From positions 2,530,862-2,594,861 of the forward strand of contig VYZI01000049.1 in NCBI GenBank assembly GCA_013397695.1: a DNA stretch of 64,000 nt. Reading direction: 5' to 3'. This document shows, one piece after another, positions 1 to 13,300 of the stretch. The notes under the pieces are model-generated. The model had not been told where the DNA came from. It ran no database searches and saw only the letters and a list, made by a program, of their open reading frames with translations. This stretch comes from Centropus unirufus. Its lineage: Eukaryota; Chordata; Aves; Cuculiformes; Centropidae. Made by a program: the position numbers and the translations under genes. Each line of letters starts with the position of its first letter. Position 1 is the stretch's first letter.

Positions 1-217
1 AATGGCTTAGCCCATGAATATCTCTCTCCCTCCAGAACCTGGATTTGTTTGAGTAAGAAGAATTAAGTAGCCAAGGTAACTCCTTTATCTAAAGCAACAG
101 AAGCCAAAAATATTCCTGTTGATATCCTAATATCTCTGCATGCCAGAAACATGGGACAAGTACCCACATGGATCTGTATAAAAGACTACTTGTTTTTTGT
201 TTTGTTTTTTTTTATAT

Positions 218-222
218 NNNNN
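218..222. other. Assembly gap in a T/TA-rich simple repeat
   Basis: Five N lie between a T-rich run (about 191-217) and an alternating TA tract (about 228-240). The gap sits inside a simple repeat, so the true length and sequence are unknown. Confidence 0.95.
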
Positions 223-2921
223 TTTTTTATATATATATATTTGCTGTAGCCCCATATTGATACAGTTGAAAACTACTTCAGTCTCCAACTCCCTACCTGT
301 TGAGGTTAGGCTGGAATGTTTGCTGTTCATTTCTTTAACAACAGCCAAGATTGAAAAAACTAGTCTTTCTAAACAGGGGAGCCTCCCCAAAAAATCTAGT
401 AGTCTGTTGCAAATGCTGGTTAAGGGTCTAGCTCTGCTTTATCTCAGGCATGTTTTTAAGATGTTTCAACTACGTGCAGGAACAATATGCAATAAAAGAC
501 TATTGAGAAAGGAAAAATAGCAAGCAACAAACCTTATCTTCCCATCTTCATCATAAAAATGCAAAGCTACCCATATGGCCCACTGCAAAAGAATGCATTT
601 CCTGGAGGCACTGCGCTGTCTCACTAAGGCACACATACAAGATGTACCGTACAGATATCAACACGAGGTCACAAAATCCCACTGCTGACCAGCAAAAAAA
701 GATTTAAAAATAATTTAAAAAAATCCTTGTATTTCACAGTCAGGAGATTCTCACACAGCCACATTTCACAACACAGCAGCTGAGTAGGGCTTTTTTTTTA
801 AAAAAAAAAGCAAGATCATCAAAGTATGTATAAGGTCCCAGATACATTATTTCTGCTCAAAATGAAAAGTATCTGTTCCCACTGTTTAAAAGACAGAGTT
901 GGATGTGGTTGTGGGTTTGTACAATGACGTGCATGCACAGCATCACGCTAGGAAGCTTGCAGATCTGTGATGAAGAGCATAAGTTTAGATATCCTAGGAC
1001 AAAAACATATAATTGCATGTGTACTTGCATACACAGACACACACATTCTGATGAAGACAGCAACACTAGTTCGCACACATGCAATTCTTACCTCTTCTCT
1101 GTATACACAACAGAGATTTAAAGCCCGAGTGTAATAACTTGGCAGTCAGAAGAGAGTGATATTTCTCATGTAGAAAATACCACCCAAGCTGCAAAAGCCA
1201 TTTTTCTGGCTGCTCTTCCATTTCATGCACATATATGCATGTTGGCACCTCATGCTGACATGAAGTCATAGTATATTCCAGGAACAGCTCTAGTTTTTTT
1301 TACTCCTAGGTTGTTTTTGTTTTGGGTTTGGTTTTTTGTTTTTTTTTTAAAGAAGGAAAAATGACAAGTTTACCAAAACTGGCTTAAACCATGAAAGACT
1401 GAGACCCTGAAAGATATGTAGATGATATAATCATGGGACAACCATCTTCCAAGAGAAATCTTGGGAATCTGTGTTCTTATGAACACCAGCAGAGTCAAAA
1501 CCACAGTGAGGTCATTTGATGACTGTGGAAGAAGACCGAAGCTTCTGCAGGCTCTTATCCAGTTTCCCTGCAGTGTATTAATAATATGGGATTTCTGACA
1601 TTCATAACATAATCCAGTAATTTCTGATAAAAATGGAAGGATTATGTACGTTCACTGTATATGACTGCTTCAAAGCCTCAGTTGATGTTATGCTGTGGGT
1701 CTTGGATAGCTTCTCTATGCTTTTAAGACACTAGCTGCTTCAGTTGGAAGCCAAACAGTGGTTTTTTCTGTGATGTGCCTTTCTTCATAGACATTGTTTC
1801 CTAGAGCATTCTAGACCATATAATGAAACAAAGGACTCTAAATGTGAACAGCTACTCTGCCTGCTCAAGGCTGCTACCAATCTACAATTTTCAATGACCC
1901 TAAAGCCTCAGAACCTATCTTCTCCAGTTTCCCAAAGCTGTGCCACAGGATCCACATTCTGTCCCTCCAAATTCTAACCCACCAACAGTAGGACAGGAGC
2001 CTCAGGCATTAAAGCAGCATTCAGCAGCTACCACTGGAATTCCAGGCAGAGAATTAAAAGCTGGTTTTGCTTTGTAGAGACAAGAAATTATTCCAGCTAG
2101 CAAATTTCCTGCAGTAGGAAGGGACGACTTTGTCATCCCTATCAACTCTGAAAAAGCAAGAAACTCTCAGCAGAAATCAAATGTTATGGATCTCTATCAC
2201 TGTGCAGACGTGTCCTCAGGAAGCTGGGAAGAAAGGGCTCTCTGATGCTATGACTCCTCATTGTCAAACCAACTGAATGACTGATAAATTATTTATCCAC
2301 CAAAACTGTTCCCAGCTACATAAGCAAAAAGAAACATTATGCATTTCTTCAAACACTGAGAGACAAAATACACCATATAATACTTCGGCCACTCTTGCAG
2401 GACCGCTACTGGAAACCCTTGCTTCATTACTGGGGGTTAAAGCACCACCAAAATGTTGAGACAAAAAAGCAAACCTGTGACAGGTATTATATTTCCTAAC
2501 TATACTTAGCTATTTCTACAGGGAGAAAAAAAGAGCACAATATGGATTGGGAGTAACTCCAAATACAAGAACTGTTTTATCAGATTCTTCAACTTGCTGC
2601 ATTGATCTCAGTCACACAAACAGCACTTTCACTTGTTTTGTCATCCTCTAAGCAAAGCTCAGTTGAAATGTACAAGTTCCTTTTATTCTGAAGCCTGGGG
2701 ACTGTAAGGAATCCAGACAATTTTTCAAGTTCAGATGCCACAGAAGAAGGGGAATGATTCCTGGGTCATGCTATTTTTAATGTCCATCTCACTCCCATGT
2801 CATCACTTCCGTGCCACTTCTACAGAGGATGCTAGCTTTGTAACAGCTTCACTGGAGAAGATATGAAAAACCATATTAAAAAAAAAAAAAAAGGTAACTA
2901 GTGTGTTCTTACTTTCATTCT

Positions 2922-3019
2922 TACTTCCAGTACTTACCACTAACATTGAAAACTTTGACCACCACCTTTACCATTGCAAAGGTCAAAGTTTTCAGTGTTA
3001 GTGGTAAGTACTGAAAGTA
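2922..3019. repeat. Near-perfect 39-bp inverted repeat with 20-nt spacer (hairpin)
   Basis: The left arm, 2922-2960, is the reverse complement of the right arm, 2981-3019, at 37 of 39 positions. The mismatches are at 2927 and 2946, and complementarity stops at 2921 and at the 20-nt loop 2961-2980. On each strand one mismatch becomes a G-U wobble in RNA and the other an A-C mismatch. Each arm carries the donor-like sequence GGTAAGTACT, on the + strand in the right arm and on the minus strand in the left arm. The folded transcript would be about 98 nt, the size of a pre-miRNA. It lies within the inferred DAAM2 intron. It could also be a template-switch palindrome or a small non-autonomous element; no target-site duplication is evident. 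Confidence 0.9.
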
Positions 3020-3334
3020 TTGTGGACAAACAACCTAATTATACATCTAAGAATTCAAAGTATTGTAAAAAGGCACCCTGTTTCAAGATCAGGGGAATGT
3101 TTGCAAACCAGCAAGATCCAAAAGTACCCTTCGCTACTTAGGGAAGGGAGATGCACACTTAAAACCATTCCACTTTCACTTAGTGGCATTGTACATTGTT
3201 CATGATCTTTGTTCTCATATGGGAGAGAGTACACAAAGTAAGAAAGAGGAGGGGAAAAATGCAGTTTCTCACCATCCAGGATTTTAGTAAATGTTCTAGC
3301 AAGTTTTTGTCTTTTGAAGGATATCTTAACACCG

Positions 3335-3543
3335 GAAGACAAAAAGACAGACTTTTTTTATGGTGAGAACAATCAATAATCGGAATAACCTCCCCAGGAA
3401 TGTAATAGAGTTCCCAACACTAGAGGTTTTCAATTGAACAGCATGCTAAATAGTCTCGCCTACGTTCCCTTTTCCATAAAAGGTTTGATCAGATAATTTT
3501 GTCAAGGTCCTTTCCAACCTAGGGTGCTTTCAGAGTCTATGAA
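3335..3543 (+). mobile_element. CR1 LINE 3' end fragment, old
   Basis: The order of CR1 3'-end landmarks is kept. A segment resembling 'ggtgagaacaat..aataacctccccagg' is followed by a degraded middle, then 'ttgatcagataattttgtcaaggtcctttccaacct', and ends in a tract resembling the GATTCTATGA terminus (gagtctatga, 3533-3542). Divergence is substantial, so this is an old, heavily 5'-truncated insertion. The start is approximate. Confidence 0.75.
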
Positions 3544-3963
3544 CACTCAACTGAGGATTTGGTTAAACCAGTTGAGATTTAACCTCCAGCTGAGTGCATC
3601 CTAGGCTCTACCTCCTGAAAAGCCACCTATACAGACCAAGATTGACAAAAAGTTATGCAGTTGATTTTTTACCATACTTAGGATCTCAATGTGATATTTT
3701 TCCAGGAGTAACACCGACGTTACTTCACAGTGACCATAGGGATGGCTGGCTATTTTAGTCTGTGCTCAGGTCTGTGCTCTTTCAGCTTTACTTCTGTTGG
3801 TTTTGGATTCCTTACTTGCAGGACCACAGTATTTGTATCACTACTATTTGTAATTGTACAGCTGGAGACAAACAAGCAGATTGCTTGTTTCACCTTTGCT
3901 TTTCAAATGCCAGTCTTTTAGTCTAGATCACTGAAGTTAAGGCAGAATACTCCTTTCTTCTGC

Positions 3964-3976
3964 CGACCTCTAGTGA
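3964..3976 (-). promoter_or_regulatory. CTCF-like motif (weak)
   Basis: The + strand matches the reverse CTCF core YGCCMYCTRSTGG at 11 of 13 positions, so the motif itself lies on the minus strand. It is a sequence match only, and short motifs of this quality occur by chance. Confidence 0.2.
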
Positions 3977-6790
3977 TTTAACTTCTAACCCTCTTCCACG
4001 CATTTACTGCTATGTCAACAAAAAAGCTGAGACAGCTGGAATCATCAGATGAACAGGTCAGCCTTGGTAAATGTTAACTAGGCTAGTGCAAAGGAGTTAT
4101 GCCATAGCTGACCGTAGCCTTTCATGTCTCTGAAGCTTTAAGGTACAAAGAGGTACATAGATATGGGTGCACAGAGGAACTGGGGTAGGGGAAGAGACTC
4201 TCCATGGAGAGTAAAAGCAAGGAAATATGAAGACAGACATATGAAATGTCCCCCAAAAAGGACAGTGAGGCATTTTGAAACCAATTTGCTATATAAAACA
4301 GGTTTATTTCTGGCTTTAATTAAAGGTTTCATTGTGGCACATGAAGCCGTGGCCTTCTAACTTGAACATAGGTTCTTGCATAAAATAGTACTGAGGGACC
4401 ACAGCAGAGCCTTTCGTAGAGGCACTTTCTAAGCCTGCTTAGAAGTCAGGTTATTTATGCAGGTGCCTAATGTTCTCAAGTTCAAAATACCACAGCTTTA
4501 CTGCCACTTATTCCTAAGCTCCCCAAACTAAAGTTAGCTCGGGTCTGTCTGTGTGCATCATGCATTTCCTGCTCTAAATAGTGGTATGAAAATACTACAC
4601 TGATAGGTTGCTGTTGCTTTCCATAGCTTCTTTTCACCATCAGCTACCATTTATACTGATGGTTAAAGATGGAAGAAAAGGAGACTGTAGGGTATTCACA
4701 GCACTCCATCCCTGATGGCACAGAATCAACTTATGTTGCCTCTGTACAGTGGCAGCAATGTAATCTCACAGACAAGAGCCAAGGCACCAGATTAATTGGT
4801 TGTTTGTAAAGTACTTCAGGATTAAAAGTTAACAGCCAAGAGGAAGTTTACTGTATGCTATTCCGATGTTTGCTACAGCAAGTGCCTGCTGAAATCATCA
4901 AGTTTTGTAAACTCATCCACCCAAGTAATGCCCTCAGAAGCTCTTTGTTATTGAAACTCATTCTGGGTAGGACATCAAAGCAGTGGTATTTCTCAGCTAT
5001 TTTATCAGAGATTGCCTTGGAATTAAGAGTTCACATTAAGAGAAGGCTGTATTGCAAGTTGACATGCAAATGCATTCTTTTTTTCCTGTGGAAGAATGAA
5101 TTCCTATAAAATTTACACTAACACAGATGATAATGAACCAGAAATCCAGGTTACCTTTTCTGTGCTTTAACGGGTAAACTGTATTCCCTCCTACCTTATC
5201 CCAAAGCCAAGAATACAGGCAGCAAGACAGGATTCCCAAGTCCCTGCTGTTCTTCAGGAGAACGACTAGAGAGTGCAGAATGTATAGATTCTTCTACAAG
5301 TTTTATTGGAAAGGTAAAACTGGAGTACCATCTGTTACTCATCATTATCACTGTCTGCATTAGAGAAGGAGTTCATAATTCAATTATAATTATGTTTAAA
5401 GTTCAAACAAGGAAGGGAAGAAGAGATGCTTTGGAGCAATTCAAAGGAACTGGGATAGGACAAATTCTATTCCTTTTCCAGGCTGGACACAGAGATGCCA
5501 CTGAGAGATATTTATTCATTTGTAAGAAATGGTTACATACGATCAATTTTCACTTCTCTGGTTACAGAACACACCCAGAACCTGACTACGTTCAAACAGG
5601 TTGGGCAGGGTATAGTTCACGTTGATAAAGAAAAGACTCAGTAAACACTTCCCAGAGAGTGAAGTGGCACTGCAGCCTGCCTCAAGAAAGCTGAACTTTA
5701 TTTAAACCACTTTAAAAAGACTCTCTCTACAAAACTTAATTATGGGAATTGTACCTATCTGCACAATATTGAAATGGCAACATGTTCATTTCCAGAATTA
5801 CCAATATTCCTACCTCACCAAAAACCCAAAACAAACAAACAGAAAGAAACAGTGCCCAGGATAAAGCCAGTTTCAAAATCTAACAGTGCTGTCCATCTAC
5901 ACTCAGGACCTTCGTCTTACATGTGATGCACATACAGCAAGCTCAAGGATATTGTAGAATTATTTTCAATCAAAAGCAAGGTCTGAATGTCAAACGCATA
6001 ACTGATCAAGAAGATAATAATCTTGAAACAGCTAAACTTCAATCTTGCATAACGAATAGTCAGAAAAAAGTCAGCAGCAACTCTCTAAAGTATATAAGTC
6101 AAACCGGATTTTTGCCAGATTTGTTTGACTGCCAGTTCCCTCCTTACCCACCATGAACAGAACCAGTCCACTTCCCATCTAACTATGAAATTCAGTTGTA
6201 TTTCTGAGGGATAATCTTTATATAGCACACATTATTTAAATAAAGTCCTGCATAAAATCCACCACCAAGGGATTTTTCCTGTCTCCTTACCTGATAACAG
6301 TTGTGGCCATTCTGATTCTAGATGTGGCATTGACAGTTTTCAACATGCCAAGGGCAATCCTGTCTTTGTAATATAAAAGACTGAATATCTTTGCTGGTGT
6401 TACTAGGAAGCAAGTCAGAAATGACCAAGCAGCTGGCTGTGCACAAATGAATAAATCTCAAAAACACAATCAGAAAGATAACAAAAAGGGCATGGACAAA
6501 TCACTCTAGAAGAAGGCCCTTATGCAGAATGAAAATAAATTCCATTAAACAGAATGACAAATGTCACCTGGATACTAAATCTCAGGTTGCTAATATTAGA
6601 GGACTGCCAGACTCCACTCCTCCCCCAAGGAAAACTCAACCCAGCCCAATCCAAAAACACCACTGTAACTGAAAGAATCTTTTAACATTAAACTTTCATA
6701 ATACTAATTTCTCATTATTTAACTATACTTTTAATTTAAAGCACTATGTCTTAATTTGGCAAATGGAGATGCTATTCTTTTTAATAAACC

Positions 6791-6830
6791 CACTGAGTTC
6801 TTGTTAAGGCCACTGAGTTCTTGTTAAGGC
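6791..6830. repeat. Exact 20-bp tandem duplication
   Basis: The unit CACTGAGTTCTTGTTAAGGC occurs twice, head to tail and without mismatch, at 6791-6810 and 6811-6830. Identity suggests a recent duplication, or a copy-number polymorphism or assembly duplication. Confidence 0.95.
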
Positions 6831-6863
6831 CACATCAAGTCTATGTATCATAAGTTAGATGGC

Positions 6864-6971
6864 CAAAAAAACCCCAAACAAAACAAAACAGAAAACCTAA
6901 CCCCAAACAAAAAAAGCAACCAACAACCACAAAAAAAATCATCATCAACAACAAAAATCAACAACAAAAAC
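6864..6971. repeat. A/C-rich low-complexity tract
   Basis: The + strand is almost entirely A and C in short motifs (AAAC, CAACAA, CCCCAAAC), with a few TCATCA units. There is no coding potential. The T/G-rich complement, as read in the inferred DAAM2 transcript, resembles an expanded poly(T/G) tract. Confidence 0.85.
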
Positions 6972-9009
6972 TATTGGGGCCTCTTTAATTAAAAAGTATT
7001 TATATTCTGCTCATGCCAGACTCTCCTTCTTCCTCATATCATTGCTTAAGGCAGCTATTTCATTAGTTCTGAAAAGAGACTCCCCTTTGCCCAGCAGTAG
7101 GGCTATCTTTTCTTCCTGTGTCACCCCATTGGAAAAGAATAACTTGAAACATTTGCCTTGGCCTTCTGAATGAATGGCAACTGTGAGCTGCTGACGGACA
7201 ACTGAGCTGCATTTGCAAGTGACCCTTACAGTACCATACACAGTATGCCCTGTGTATCACAAATTTATGTATTTACTAAGAAATTAAAGAAAACATGGGA
7301 GGAATGCTCAGCTTCAACCCTCAAAGTCTGAGCCTATTAAATGTATTTAACCTCACATTTCCTGGGGTAGGCGTTGTTGGGGTGGAAAATATTAATAATG
7401 GCAAAGAATTCTGTCATTCCTACAACCCAAATTCGGCCATTTGTTTCCTTCTATCAACACTACATTGCCTGGTAAAAGCACATTTATTTTTGGCTCTGCC
7501 TGTCCTGTACAAAACCTTTTCCCAAGATTCTGAAAGGAGAAAGTACAACTAATCCTGACAAAGGAACTCATCAAGAGTCACCAGCAGGACTCAGAGAAGC
7601 CTTTGCTTGTCATGATCCTCTTTAGCTTCTGTGCAAGAACTGAGGAGTCAAAAAGAGAAAACAGTAAGGGTCTGTTTATTGTTCTTTGATTAAAATCCCC
7701 AGGAAGCCATGTTTGGGTGGGTAGTTAAACATCACCCTCCTAAGTCCTCATGAGTACTGAACAAGCACCAACACCATATAGACTCTTCTCTTTTAGTGCC
7801 CCAAGAACTCCTCCAGCATCTATTGCTTGCACATAGAGCTCAGAGGGTCCTCACTGTGCCTTCCAGACTTTACCATGGGAGATGCACTTAACTCACATCA
7901 CCTGCACAGGAGATAAGTGCCAGGGTAACAAGGGGGCTGATCAGGCATCCTTTCCCAATTCTGTCACACATTTCCAGTGGGAGAACATAAGTATGATCTG
8001 ATCAGCTCAGATCATCACAAAATGCAATCAGAGCATAAAGGTACACTCCAAGTCCAAAAAATATTTTCAATCAGCCTATTTTCTTGCATAAGTAGGGCCA
8101 ATCATTACCGTTCATATTCTAAATCAACGGAGAACTAATGAGTGACTACAAGGCCTTCTCATAAAATAGAAGAGTATGCTGGGCTCTGAAAAATCTACCA
8201 AGGCAAGTTTTTCTTATTTGCATAGGTCAAATGAAGGCAATTTAAAATTTGTTTACTTATGGTCATCAGAACACCAGCACCTCATGCAATGAACAATTAA
8301 GACTCTTTAAATAGATGTATTGGAAGAGAGAAATGACAGTTACTGTGAATTACTCTGCCATCATCTCAAGTATTCTTTTGCATCCACCTAGGTCACCTTC
8401 ACTCCAGGAGGATTCCAGAGCTATCTTACTCGGTAAACTCCTGGCAGAGAGGGAATACAAGCAGCGCATGATGCAGTAAGATATTCGTGTGTGCACACCT
8501 CTTAACTGCAAAGGCAGTGGAGGCAATAAAACAGAGCATAAAGGAAAAACTTATTGGGAAGAGCTAGCCTAGCTACTGTCTTGCTGAATTTAAAAATATA
8601 TCGAAACACCTGTTTCCTGGAATTTACCTGCTTTACTTAGAACTAGGTGAGAAATGCTCCTCCCCACCCCCACCTCTGCACCATGGGGAAGCTGGGGGTC
8701 AGGGGGCCAAGGAAGCAAAGGAAAAAGAAAAAAAAATTAGTTTTAATTTCTTTGTTAATAAAAAATAACTCAATATATGGAAAAAATAGAGACACTACCT
8801 CCAGAAGACTTCAGCAGCACTATATTCACCTTATGCTTACAGATCCTAAAGTTTCACTATTCTCAGGCTAAGTAGTAAATTAGTAGTGCAGATGGCACCT
8901 GCTGTAATCCAGGAGCCACATCTTTTGTTTCAGCTCTCCCTCCTCTCCACTGTTTGCCCTCCTGGTACAAAAATTCAACCCTAAAACTCAGTTTGACTAA
9001 GTCTGGTAC

Positions 9010-9034
9010 AAAAAAAAAAAAAAAAAAAAAAAAA
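9010..9034 (+). repeat. Poly(A) tract, 25 A
   Basis: There are 25 consecutive A, followed by GAACAAAACC. I see no recognisable retroelement body or tRNA-like/7SL-like head just upstream, so it is called only as a homopolymer. A second A10 run lies at about 9069-9078. Confidence 0.9.
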
Positions 9035-10089
9035 GAACAAAACCAACTGTCTTTGATACCCTCTGTTAAAAAAAAAAAGCCTGTCCTCTAAAAGACATCC
9101 AACCTAAACCATATCATTTCAAGATCAATAGCATGGTGGAAAGCATAATAGCATGCTGAATGGATTATACATTTTCTTTCTACTGAGTTTAAGGGTGTTT
9201 GAGGAATCTTGTAAATTGTGCCATTGAGTGCTGTCCAGACAGGGAAGCTGCATGGGAATGTATCGAGGTCACAGCAAACCTGACTCAGCTCTCTCTCCCT
9301 TCCATGCCCGCCCTCAACTGCGGCTTAGCGTGGGATCCTGACAGCAGGAGGTTCCCACTACAGGCCTTTGGCTTCATCTCTCCTGCAGCCCTCAGCTGAC
9401 TCCGAGTTCTTCTCATGGACTCTCCACACGCTCCGAAGAATGATCCCAGGCATTCATCTGGGGCTCTGGGAGCCACTTGCCTCATTCCTTCTGAGGAAAC
9501 AGCTGGAAAGTTGCCCTCAAAAACTCATTTGTGAGCTGCATTCCCTTTGAAAGTTTTATCAGCTGGCTTATTTCAGTCAGATTTTTACAGAGGGATAGGA
9601 GAGCTGAACTAGATGAAAGGACTGGATCAACACTTATGCCTGTTCCAGGCACCAGATCCTCAGATCCAAGCCATTTTTCACAAAGGCCCTAGTGAAAGGT
9701 TTTTACGGAAGCAAAACTATGTAGTCCTCTTTCTCCTCCCTATCTCACCTTCCTGGCCCCAGAATTACCAGAAAGTTGGACATAGTTTTTGCCTGTCTAA
9801 TAAAATGTGAACAGATACTTTTTCCTGCTTCTGTCTTTCTGAGACTGAATAGAAAGACTAAATAGTTCTCAAAACTAAAGAATTTATCAAACCAAACCAT
9901 GATGATGATGACAATGAGGAACATATCTTCCTTTCCCTGGGAAAAACAGGAGAGAAAGTAAAAATTCCTCCCAGATCACAGGAGAATTGTAAGAAAAGGG
10001 GAGAACTATTAAAGACACAATTAACGGGCACAAAAAAAAATTAATATTAATGGGCACACAAAAAAATGGGCATGAACTGGCTGTGAACA

Positions 10090-10305
10090 AATTTAGTTTG
10101 GAAATTAGATGCAGATTTCTCAGCATCAGAGAGGTGAGATTCTTGAATGGCTTCCCAATAGGAAACAACAGGAGCAAAAGCCATTTAATTTTGAGACAGA
10201 GATTGATAAATTCATGAAGGGAAACCTGCAACATGATTTCCTGCAATTACAGAAATCCTATACTCAGTGACTCAGGAGGCTTCTTCCAGCCTTGCACACC
10301 TCATC
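10090..10305 (+). mobile_element. Ancient CR1-type LINE 3' end fragment
   Basis: Recognisable landmarks in order are 'gaatggcttcccaatagga', 'gagacagagattgataaattcatgaaggg', 'gatttcctgcaattacag' and 'actcaggaggcttcttccag'. These match the 3' region of the CR1 families shared by birds, turtles and crocodilians. The terminal octamer repeat is no longer evident. The reverse strand is open for 119 codons here, but that is a shadow of the repeat. Boundaries are approximate. Confidence 0.7.
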
Positions 10306-13300
10306 CTTCGCAGAGCAAAGACAGAAAAAAATAAATCCAGAGAAGAGGTGCAATACAACCAGAATAACAGAAAAGCAGCTAGAATAAGGGTGAATCTGCT
10401 TTCTTTATTGAGTAAATTAATGGAGCTTTTTTGAGTGGAATTTATCAACTTGTAGAAACTTCAGTATTTTGCAGTAAAAAGAAATTGATCCTAAGACTGA
10501 ATTAGTAATAAAGGTCTACATATATATGATTACTTGCAAAGAATAGCATGGAGGTGAACCCTCCCACCTATCGTACAATCACTAGACTAGATTGTGACAA
10601 GCTATCTTCTCACACCTGCATCCAGGGGTTAAAGCTGCCAAAGGAACCACAAAAAGCTATAGATAAGTGAGAAAATCGAAATAGCAAATCATTCAGGAAG
10701 AATCTGATTTAAACGAAGTTTTATAACTGTGAAATGTGTGTATCGCTACAGAAACAATTACCTGTCCTTTTTAGATCTGTCTGAAATTTTTCTGGTAAGA
10801 AGTCTCTGAAACCATTAAAAGGTGTCAAGAGGGAGAAATATTTTCATTTTCTATTTGTGTATTGAAGAACTCAGGATAATATGGCCCTATTCTACACACA
10901 GAAGAAAAAAACCAAAAGACATGAACCTGAAAAAGCATGAAAAATACAGTACTGTAACATAAGAAGTCATCTGTGAACTCTCTTGTAGCTCATCAAACAT
11001 GAGGTATTCATTCATTCCCACAAACAGAGTCACTGTTGATCTATAAGCTGCAGCTCTGTATTACACATTTCAGTTTCATGCATTTAAGCCAGACAAACAT
11101 TCCCTGGGGATTGAAAGAACCCGCTACAGTGAGTTGTGGTTCTATTTTGGATCATATCACAGCATAACAAATCACAGTTTCAGACACTGGGATAAGGGGC
11201 TCAATAAACCAAGCAGCATGATAACTTCATGTATATCCCTTCCACACAGGCAGCCATGTGTAGAGTCAAATCCACCTAAGTCCCTTCAAACTGTACAACT
11301 ACAAAGCAATGATGACACTCCTACCTACATGTATCCATAAACCATTACTCATCCCAATATATATTCGTAAATACACACCATTTACTAGATTCCATTGTAC
11401 AGCAGCAGCTATCTAACTGTCCACATACACCAAGACTGTTAACAAGGTCTTATCTTCTACATTTGAGAGAGAACAGAAGATTTCAATACAGAAGGTTCTA
11501 TTGATCCTGCAGGTTTGTTTCACTGTTTTTTCAGCTATGCCCCATACAAAGTTGTCCTCTAGAGTTACTAGACACATTTGGTAACTCACCAGTTCCCTGT
11601 GACTGCTGTCGCACAAGAAATTCCAAGTGTGGAGAATGATGTAGTGTTTCTCTGTTGATCTAGCACATTTTTAGAGTTAAAGTGGTTTGCAAGTTAAGTC
11701 AATTTTTAGAAGGGAAAAAAACCCCAGCCATATTGCAAACACCCTGTACTGGAACTCCAGTCCTGCTGATTTTTGCTCTAGTTCCTCTCAATAACACATC
11801 TTACAACATCCTGTGCAGATTATCAAAGCTTTCTGAAATGCAGAAAGACTCCTGTTAACTACTGATTACAGATAAGAGATGAGAATTTCAGGAGAGTTCA
11901 AATATTGCTGTGGTATGAGATGCTATATTTTTGTAAAAAATTTTGCACATTAGATGCCTGAGTATTAATATCACTTGGTTCTCAGGCTGAAAAACTGAAA
12001 AACGTATCTCTGAGCTATTTTCACTCTCTGGGCCCTAGGACATGAAGGAAGTCCAACCAGTAAGCATGAGCATGTCTTCAAACCCTGACAGTCACACTTT
12101 CTTTTCCCCTCTCCATTGTGTTCAAAGTCAAAGCTATGCAGTAGTTGCCTTCTTTCCAGCTAATTAAGGTGTCTTGAAAAGATAAATGGAACAGGGAAAA
12201 ATAACTTGGCTGGAGTATATTTTCATTTTTCCATTTTCATTTCACCTACAAGTCAGCCACCTTAAGCATGACACTTGACGGTTGGCAAATGCACAATATT
12301 GTTGACTAAAACCTAACCTCCCTAGAACTCATTATTTGGTTTTTGGTATTTTCTTAAGTAAAAAAAATAATAAAAAGTTGTTCAATATAAAGAAATCCCT
12401 GAAGAGCTTCCAAATGCCATACAGTATTAGATGATGAAAGAACTGTTAGTGAACTGAACAAGAAGCAGGAAGTTGAAACTACCTGACCATGTTTCACTCT
12501 ATAACCTGAGTAATGTGTAATTAAAAAAAATTACCAGCACAGATTGAAAAAGAGCTTCCAGTACAAATATATACTTTTATGATCACATGCTTTGTAGACA
12601 GAAATCAAAGATTTTTTTTTTTCCTAGGGAATATGATAAACAAGTTCTTGTTTAAATCTCAGGAAAAAGGGAAGACATACTTACAAACATGAAAATACAA
12701 AGCTTGCGTAACGTTCAAAAACAGTATCTCTTTTTTGAAATACAACATCTTGCCAAAAAGCTTAACCTGTGCAAAGTTGTTAGACATCCTTGTAGGTACC
12801 ACCACAACCTCCCTGCCACTATAATACATAGTCCCTCCATTCCACCCTCCAGTTTGAAAGGAAGCATCTGCGGTTCACAGTCTCTGACTCCTAGATGAGA
12901 TTGTTGCAAAAGTCCACATGCAACTTTCCAAAGGCCCTCTGAATCACGCAAAGAATGTGGAGCCTAAAAACACAGGACTTGTGTAATGCAAGTGGAGTAC
13001 TAAAAATATACATCAGGCAGTTGAATGATTCAGAGGGCTGGTAATGGAATACAGAATGCCCTTCCACCAGGTCACTAGGCTAAATCCATTCCAGATAATG
13101 AAAAAAAAAATCATTCCCATTTGAGGGTTGCTCATGTGAACTGCATTGGTTAAGGCTGTCCTGACAAATGAGAGATTTTGCCATAGAATTATCTGTCACT
13201 TGAAGCAAAAAGATCTTAAGGACTTCTGTAGGTATAACCTAAACAGATTACAGAAGAAACCACTCCCAGCCTAACTAGTTAGCCCCTTGCTGGCAATCTG

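Noticed and set aside
7994..8013. Small palindrome GATCTGA-tcagc-TCAGATC
   Set aside because: Arms of only about 7 bp are expected by chance in a window this size. The same applies to CTCAACTG/CAGTTGAG near 3547 and CACTGTA/TACAGTG near 20520.
9887..10246. 119-codon hydrophobic minus-strand frame, possible membrane protein
   Set aside because: It lies antisense to an ancient CR1 3' fragment and has no promoter, splice or homology support.
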